Shown here: positions 5,685 to 9,081 of the stretch, one piece after another
Layout of the letters: each line of letters starts with the position of its first letter
Numbering within the stretch: the stretch's first letter is position 1
Assembly (NCBI GenBank): GCA_031254955.1
Contig: JAIRTK010000007.1
Coordinates: 1-9,081 of the forward strand
Direction: 5' to 3'
DNA: 9,081 nt
Source: Opitutaceae bacterium
GTDB lineage: Bacteria; Verrucomicrobiota; Verrucomicrobiia; Opitutales; Opitutaceae
The notes under the pieces: generated by a model
Seen by the model: the letters and a program-made list of their open reading frames with translations, nothing else
Told to the model about the DNA's origin: nothing
Database searches by the model: none
Made by a program: the position numbers and the translations under genes

Positions 5685-7004
5685 ATGAATTTTCACCTCC
5701 CCTCCCGTTTCATCATCCTGTGGCTGCTCCTCCCCGCGGCCTTGCTGCGGGGCGGGGAAATCAAGGTCTCCGTCGCGCCGGACCGTGACGACTGGCTTTA
5801 TAAAACCGGCGAACCCGTCCGCTTCATCATCAGCGTCACCGACGACGGCGCTCCGGTCAAAAACGCCGGAATCAATTATACAATCGGCCCGGAAAAAATG
5901 CCCGCGCCGGCGAAAAAGGCCGTCGTGCCGGAAGGCGGGCTGGTGGTTGACGGCGGTTCGCTCGCCGGGCCGGGATTCCTGCGCTGCGTCGTCAACGCCC
6001 GCGTCGCCGGGAAAACCTATAAGGGCATCGCCACCGCCGGCGTCTCGCCAGAAAATATAAAACCCACGCAAACCGAGCCGGAGGATTTCGAGTTATATTG
6101 GAAAAACAACAAGGCCGAACTCGCGGCGATACCGATGGAAGCGGAGCGGACGCTGCTGCCCGAATACTGCACCGGCGCCGTGAATGTATATCATGTGCGC
6201 ATCCGCACGCTCGCCACCGGGTTGATGGCGCATCGCTACAAGGCCCGCGTTTATGGAATAGTGTGCGAACCCAAGGCGCCCGGCAACTACCCCGCCGTGC
6301 TGCGCGTGCCCGGCGCCGGCATCGCCCGGCGCGTGCCGGTCAACACCGCGCTGGCCGCGCGCGGCTTGATCACGCTCGGCATCGGCATCCACGGCATCCC
6401 CGTCAACCTGCCGAAGGACGTGTATGAGGACCTCGACGCCGGCGCGCTGCGCGATTACCGGAACCTCAACCTCGACAACCGCGACGCCTATTATTACCGG
6501 CGGGTTTACATGGGCTGCGTGCGCGCGAACGACTACCTTGTCTCGCTGCCCAATTTCGACGGGAAAAACCTGATTGTCGCGGGCGGCAGCCAGGGCGGGA
6601 TGCTGGCGATGGTCACCGCCGCGCTCGACCCGCGCGTGACCGGGCTGGCGGCGCAATTCCCCGCCTACTGCGACGTTACCGGCTATCTTCACGGGCGCGC
6701 CGGCGGCTGGCCGCATATGTTTGCGCCGGACAGCGCGCGGCCCGGCAACCCCGCCAAGGTCGAGACCACCGCTTACTACGATGTCGTGAACTTCGCGAAA
6801 CGCATCGCGGTTCCGGGACATTACGCCTGGGGCTACAACGACGAGACCTGCCCGCCCACCTCCATTTACGCCGCGTATAATCAAATCACCGCGCCGAAAA
6901 CGCTCCACGTCGTTCCCTCCGCCGGGCACAAAACCACCCCGGAGCAAAACGCCGCCATCGAGGAATGGATTACCCAAACCGCCAAGGCGGATTCCCGGCC
7001 ATGA
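5685..7004 (+). CDS. Secreted CE7-like acetyl esterase (acetyl xylan esterase family)
   Basis: The 439-residue product is an alpha/beta-hydrolase of the acetyl xylan esterase / cephalosporin-C deacetylase type, expected to remove O-acetyl groups from xylan-like sugars. Residues 1-24 form a signal peptide (FIILWLLLPAALL core). Residues about 25-125 form an extra beta-rich, Ig-like domain (YKTGEPVRFIISVTDDG). The hydrolase domain follows from about 130. The nucleophile elbow GGSQGG places Ser302, GYNDETCPPTS places Asp386 as in CE7 (GLxDxxCPPS), and SAGHK gives His415. The CE7 RGQ motif expected near residue 235 is replaced by GIHGIPVN, so this is a divergent branch. I chose the ATG at 5685 because it starts the signal peptide; 18 more in-frame codons begin at 5631. 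No Shine-Dalgarno is clear. The stop overlaps the next start (ATGA at 7001-7004). Confidence 0.9.
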   Translation: MNFHLPSRFIILWLLLPAALLRGGEIKVSVAPDRDDWLYKTGEPVRFIISVTDDGAPVKNAGINYTIGPEKMPAPAKKAVVPEGGLVVDGGSLAGPGFLRCVVNARVAGKTYKGIATAGVSPENIKPTQTEPEDFELYWKNNKAELAAIPMEAERTLLPEYCTGAVNVYHVRIRTLATGLMAHRYKARVYGIVCEPKAPGNYPAVLRVPGAGIARRVPVNTALAARGLITLGIGIHGIPVNLPKDVYEDLDAGALRDYRNLNLDNRDAYYYRRVYMGCVRANDYLVSLPNFDGKNLIVAGGSQGGMLAMVTAALDPRVTGLAAQFPAYCDVTGYLHGRAGGWPHMFAPDSARPGNPAKVETTAYYDVVNFAKRIAVPGHYAWGYNDETCPPTSIYAAYNQITAPKTLHVVPSAGHKTTPEQNAAIEEWITQTAKADSRP

Positions 7005-7273
7005 CCCTTCGCCGCATCACATCGTTGTTGTCCGTCCGCGCCATCGCCGAAGCAGGGACGCTGCCCACGGGAGCGCGGGCATTCCGGCCCGCGAGTCCCG
7101 CCCGCGCCATCGCCGAAGCAAGGGCACTGCTCCGAAGCGTCCGCGAACGGCTCGGCGAGCTGTCCCTGCCCGTGGCACCGCTCGCCATCGCCTCCCTGCC
7201 CAATCGCACCATCGAAATTCCCCTCCCCAAAGACGCCACTGTCATCCTCGAACCGTCCACCCTTTTCCCATGA
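7001..7273 (+). CDS. Hypothetical 90-aa ORF between two exoprotein genes
   Basis: I do not recognise this protein. It starts at the ATG inside the ATGA overlap with the upstream esterase and ends in the ATGA overlap with the downstream LamG gene, which suggests translational coupling of all three. The first half encodes two related segments, RAIAEAGTL and RAIAEARAL, produced by a 29-bp direct repeat around a GC-rich hairpin. The second half (residues about 45-90: SVRERLGEL, then NRTIEIPLPKDATVILEP) looks more like ordinary protein. There is no signal peptide or membrane segment. It may be a real small gene enlarged by a repeat insertion, a remnant of a larger gene, or an intergenic spacer that happens to stay open. 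Confidence 0.45.
   Translation: MTLRRITSLLSVRAIAEAGTLPTGARAFRPASPARAIAEARALLRSVRERLGELSLPVAPLAIASLPNRTIEIPLPKDATVILEPSTLFP
7036..7130 (+). repeat. 29-bp direct repeat flanking a GC-rich hairpin inside the small ORF
   Basis: Copies at 7036-7064 and 7102-7130 agree in 26 of 29 bases and begin with the identical ccgcgccatcgccgaagca. They are 66 bp apart, a multiple of three, so the frame is kept. Between them is an inverted repeat cgcgggc-attccg-gcccgcg (7074-7093). The gggagcgcgggcattccggc string resembles short GC-rich repeats scattered through Verrucomicrobial genomes, so this is probably a repeat insertion. Confidence 0.75.
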
Positions 7274-8148
7274 CCACCCGACCCTCCATCATCAAAACCC
7301 TCCCGGCGGCGCTTTGCGCGTTGCTGGCCGTCTCGTTTCCCGGACTCCGCTCCCCGGCCACCGCCGCCACCGCTGGCGAGCCGCCCGCTCCGGCGCTGCG
7401 TTACGCGCCCGCCGCGCCCGGCCACACGCTGCCCAACCTCGGCACCGGTGCCGGCCTCGCCGGACGCCCGGACGCCCAGCTCCTGCTGCGCAAAAACACC
7501 GCCAAAAATTTCGGCAACTGCGAGCCTGCCACCCTCGTGCTCGACACCGGCACCGGCCCGTTCCAGCGCGGGCGCGCCATCGACCTTTCCGCCAACGACG
7601 GCAACGGCGGCAAGGTCATCCACTGCGCCAGCATCGCGCGCACCAACCTCGGCGGGCTTCCCGCCTGCACCATCACCCTCTGGTATAAGCTCGCCGCCCC
7701 GCTTCCCACGGCGAGAGGCTCCTTCACCACGCTCTTCCGCAGCGCCGCGTTCGACCTGCTCTTCTCCACCGACACCCTTTGCGCCCTCGCGCGAGGCACC
7801 GAAAAGGCCGACGGCGCGCCCGACCGCCTCTACGCCCCGCGCGACTCCGCCTCCGCCCTCGCGCGCGAAGGCGAGTGGCTTTTCGTCGCCCTCGTCTGGG
7901 ACGGCGCCACCGGGGACGCCACCCTCCTCGGCGGCAGCGAGTCCGCGCGCGCCGCCGTGTTGAAAACCGCCCGCCTCGCCGCGCACGGCACGGCCATCCC
8001 CGACAAAGGCCTCCTCAACCTCGGCTACCACAATCTCAGCGAGGGCGGCACCCGCGCCTTCGACGGCCAGCTCGCCGACATCCGCGTTTACGCCGCCGCC
8101 CTCGCGCCCGCCCAAGTCGAGACCGTCCGCGTGAGCGCCGGGAAATGA
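7270..8148 (+). CDS. Secreted LamG/concanavalin A-like domain protein
   Basis: The 292-residue product appears to be exported and to carry one jelly-roll carbohydrate-binding-type domain. Residues 1-35 are a signal peptide (LPAALCALLAVSF core; cleavage probably in the ATAATAG region). Residues about 85-285 fit the LamG/concanavalin A-like fold: AIDLSANDG, then ITLWYKLAAP (135-144), EWLFVALVWDGATGDATLLGG (202-222) and the typical end AFDGQLADIRVYAAALAPAQV (263-283). No catalytic residues can be named, so a binding or anchoring role is more likely than an enzymatic one. It begins in an ATGA overlap with the upstream ORF at 7001-7273 and lacks its own Shine-Dalgarno, so it probably belongs to the same operon as the acetyl esterase. 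The right repeat array begins within about 10 bases of its stop codon. Confidence 0.85.
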   Translation: MTTRPSIIKTLPAALCALLAVSFPGLRSPATAATAGEPPAPALRYAPAAPGHTLPNLGTGAGLAGRPDAQLLLRKNTAKNFGNCEPATLVLDTGTGPFQRGRAIDLSANDGNGGKVIHCASIARTNLGGLPACTITLWYKLAAPLPTARGSFTTLFRSAAFDLLFSTDTLCALARGTEKADGAPDRLYAPRDSASALAREGEWLFVALVWDGATGDATLLGGSESARAAVLKTARLAAHGTAIPDKGLLNLGYHNLSEGGTRAFDGQLADIRVYAAALAPAQVETVRVSAGK

Positions 8149-8164
8149 AAACCAAACCTTTATT

Positions 8165-8236
8165 TTGAACGGAAGAAAACAAAGGAAACCATAAAAATAC
8201 ATTCTTTGCTCCCTCTTCGTTTTCTTCCGTCCGATA
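8165..8236. repeat. Class F palindromic module after the LamG gene
   Basis: Perfect 12-bp arms acggaagaaaac (8169-8180) and gttttcttccgt (8219-8230) enclose a 38-base loop. It is preceded by aaaccaaacctttatttt and followed by ataaaaacaaaccattaat, both forms of the shared linker. It starts 16 bases after the LamG stop codon and may serve as a 3' hairpin for that transcript, although it is not a compact terminator. Confidence 0.75.
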
Positions 8237-8255
8237 AAAACAAACCATTAATCCA

Positions 8256-8448
8256 ACCGCGAAAGGACGCGAAAAACGCGCAAAATATCAAACTGCTGAA
8301 AAGTGGATAATTATTTAATAAAAACTGTCATGAATCTCGCGTCCTCCGGCGATTTTCGTGGTCGAAATTTTCTTCAAACCGCCCGGAACCATAAAAAACC
8401 CACCTCCTCCCTGATTTCCTTGGCGCCCTTCGCATCCTTCGCGGTTAT
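8256..8448. repeat. Class D module, right copy, disrupted by a nested segment
   Basis: It begins aaccgcgaaaggacgcgaaa and ends tccttcgcggtt, so the outer arms pair. Inside, gcgattttcgtggtcg resembles the expected right arm of the left copy (482-557) but is interrupted. A further stretch with ttggcgcccttcgcatcc supplies a second right arm. The core also carries an AT-rich insert (gtggataattatttaata). It therefore looks like a module broken by, or fused to, another module of the same class. A 70-codon frame across it is not credible as a gene. Confidence 0.75.
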
Positions 8449-8468
8449 AAAAAACGAACCATTAAATT

Positions 8469-8536
8469 GTCCACAGATTACACGGATTAACACAGATTGG
8501 AAAACAAGTTATTAAAAATCCGCGTAACCCGTGGAC
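8469..8536. repeat. Class B module, inner right copy
   Basis: It runs from gtccacagattacacggatt to cgcgtaacccgtggac. It lacks about 11 bases present in the outer right copy and the left copy (the stretch with catacaaa). The linker aaaaaacgaaccattaaatt precedes it and aataaaaccgaaccattaat follows. Confidence 0.88.
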
Positions 8537-8558
8537 AATAAAACCGAACCATTAATTT

Positions 8559-8694
8559 AACCACGGAGACACGGAGAGCACGGAGCCATGAAAGAGATTT
8601 TAATAAAGAACCTCGGGGCAAGCCCCGAGATATTGAGCCTGAAGCGAATAAAAAACCTCCTTCCGAACTCCGTGCCCTCCGTGTCTCCGTGGTT
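8559..8694. repeat. Class A module, inner right copy
   Basis: The arms are aaccacggagacacggag and ctccgtgtctccgtggtt. The core hairpin ctcggggcaagccccgag lies at 8612-8629. A plus-strand frame starting at 8588 (MKEILIKNLGASPEILS) stays open for 53 codons to 8749, running into the next class B module. With the preceding class B module it forms a unit that is repeated about 250-260 bp further on. Confidence 0.9.
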
Positions 8695-8717
8695 AAATAA
8701 AAACGAACCATTAAATT

Positions 8718-8796
8718 GTCCACAGATTGCACGGATTAACACAGATTGAAAAACAAGTTATTAAACGATCCATACAAATCCGCGTAATCCGTGGAC
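8718..8796. repeat. Class B module, outer right copy
   Basis: It starts gtccacagattgcacggatt and ends cgcgtaatccgtggac. It is the second unit of the tandem B-A duplication (offset 249 bp from 8469) and the direct inverted-repeat partner of 286-364. Confidence 0.88.
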
Positions 8797-8818
8797 AATA
8801 AAACCGAACCATTAATTT

Positions 8819-8954
8819 AACCACGGAGACACGGAGAGCACGAAGCCATGAAAGAGATTTTAATAAAGAACCTCGGGGCAAGCCCCCGAGGTATTGAACC
8901 TGAATCGAATAAAAAACTCCTTCCGAACTCCGTGTCCTCCGTGTCTCCGTGGTT
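8819..8954. repeat. Class A module, outer right copy
   Basis: It is the partner of the left class A module at 128-263 and the tandem partner of 8559-8694. The core hairpin has one extra c (gcaagcccccgagg). A frame starting at 8848 stays open for 43 codons to 8979; the extra c is offset by a shorter c-run further on, and the frame then rejoins the one seen in the other copies. Confidence 0.9.
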
Positions 8955-8962
8955 TAATAAAA

Positions 8963-9081
8963 ACAAACCTTTAATCTAATCTCAAAATCGCGGAAGCACG
9001 GAAGCACGGAAACACGGCGTCGAGTGAAACGACATCAGCCCACAAACCAATCTCCCCTCCTTCCCTCAACACCTCTTCCTC
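8963..9081. repeat. Right terminal inverted repeat (exact part)
   Basis: It is the exact reverse complement of 1-119. Reading outward it has the words cgcggaagcacggaagcacg, then cgaaacgacatcagccc, and ends in a pyrimidine-rich tract. Only one arm of the presumed palindrome is inside the window. Confidence 0.95.

Noticed and set aside
6093..8202. Long minus-strand frames opposite the acetyl esterase and LamG genes
   Set aside because: Antisense shadows of GC-rich genes, without recognisable motifs.
8449..8962. CRISPR array
   Set aside because: The repeats are long, palindromic, of several classes, and the segments between them are linker copies, not unique spacers; no cas genes are present.
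1..9081. Circular molecule or plasmid
   Set aside because: The ends match as inverted, not direct, repeats, so they do not support circularity; there is no replication gene.

Overview
The window looks like a piece of a GC-rich bacterial chromosome, most likely from the Verrucomicrobiota (Opitutaceae-like). This placement is inferred from gene style and from the type of dispersed repeats; there is no rRNA or core gene to prove it. In the middle sits a small secreted carbohydrate-processing cluster. At both edges sit arrays of AT-richer palindromic repeat modules, and the two arrays face each other in inverted orientation.

Layout. Positions 1-649 hold the left repeat array. Positions 647-2587 (minus) encode a secreted 646-residue protein of an unrecognised family, possibly a polysaccharide lyase or hydrolase. 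Positions 2662-3552 (minus) encode an AraC-type regulator. Positions 3553-3954 are a regulatory intergenic region. Positions 3955-5409 (plus) encode a secreted two-domain SGNH/GDSL hydrolase. Positions 5410-5684 hold a solo palindromic module. Positions 5685-8148 (plus) hold three genes joined by ATGA stop/start overlaps: a CE7-like acetyl esterase, a 90-codon hypothetical ORF carrying a repeat, and a LamG/concanavalin-like secreted protein. Positions 8149-9081 hold the right repeat array.

How the genes may work together. All four larger enzyme or binding genes carry N-terminal signal peptides, and two are esterases of families that remove acetyl groups from plant polysaccharides. I read the cluster as a small, locally controlled locus for deacetylating and cutting an acetylated polysaccharide. 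No transporter, kinase or sugar isomerase is present. A 29-bp motif with one mismatch occurs twice, once upstream of the 646-residue protein and once upstream of the SGNH gene, in the same orientation relative to each. Each copy contains TGAGCG twice, exactly 21 bp apart, the spacing of AraC-family binding sites. It is the best candidate operator for the regulator encoded between the two copies.

The most unusual feature is the frame. Bases 1-119 are the exact reverse complement of bases 8963-9081, and near-identity continues to about base 368. Both arrays are built from several classes of palindromic modules joined by one directional linker (core aatggttYgtttt). No transposase or recombinase is present. 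This could be an invertible or composite segment, or a contig that ends at a shared repeat. Both possibilities are stated below with tests.
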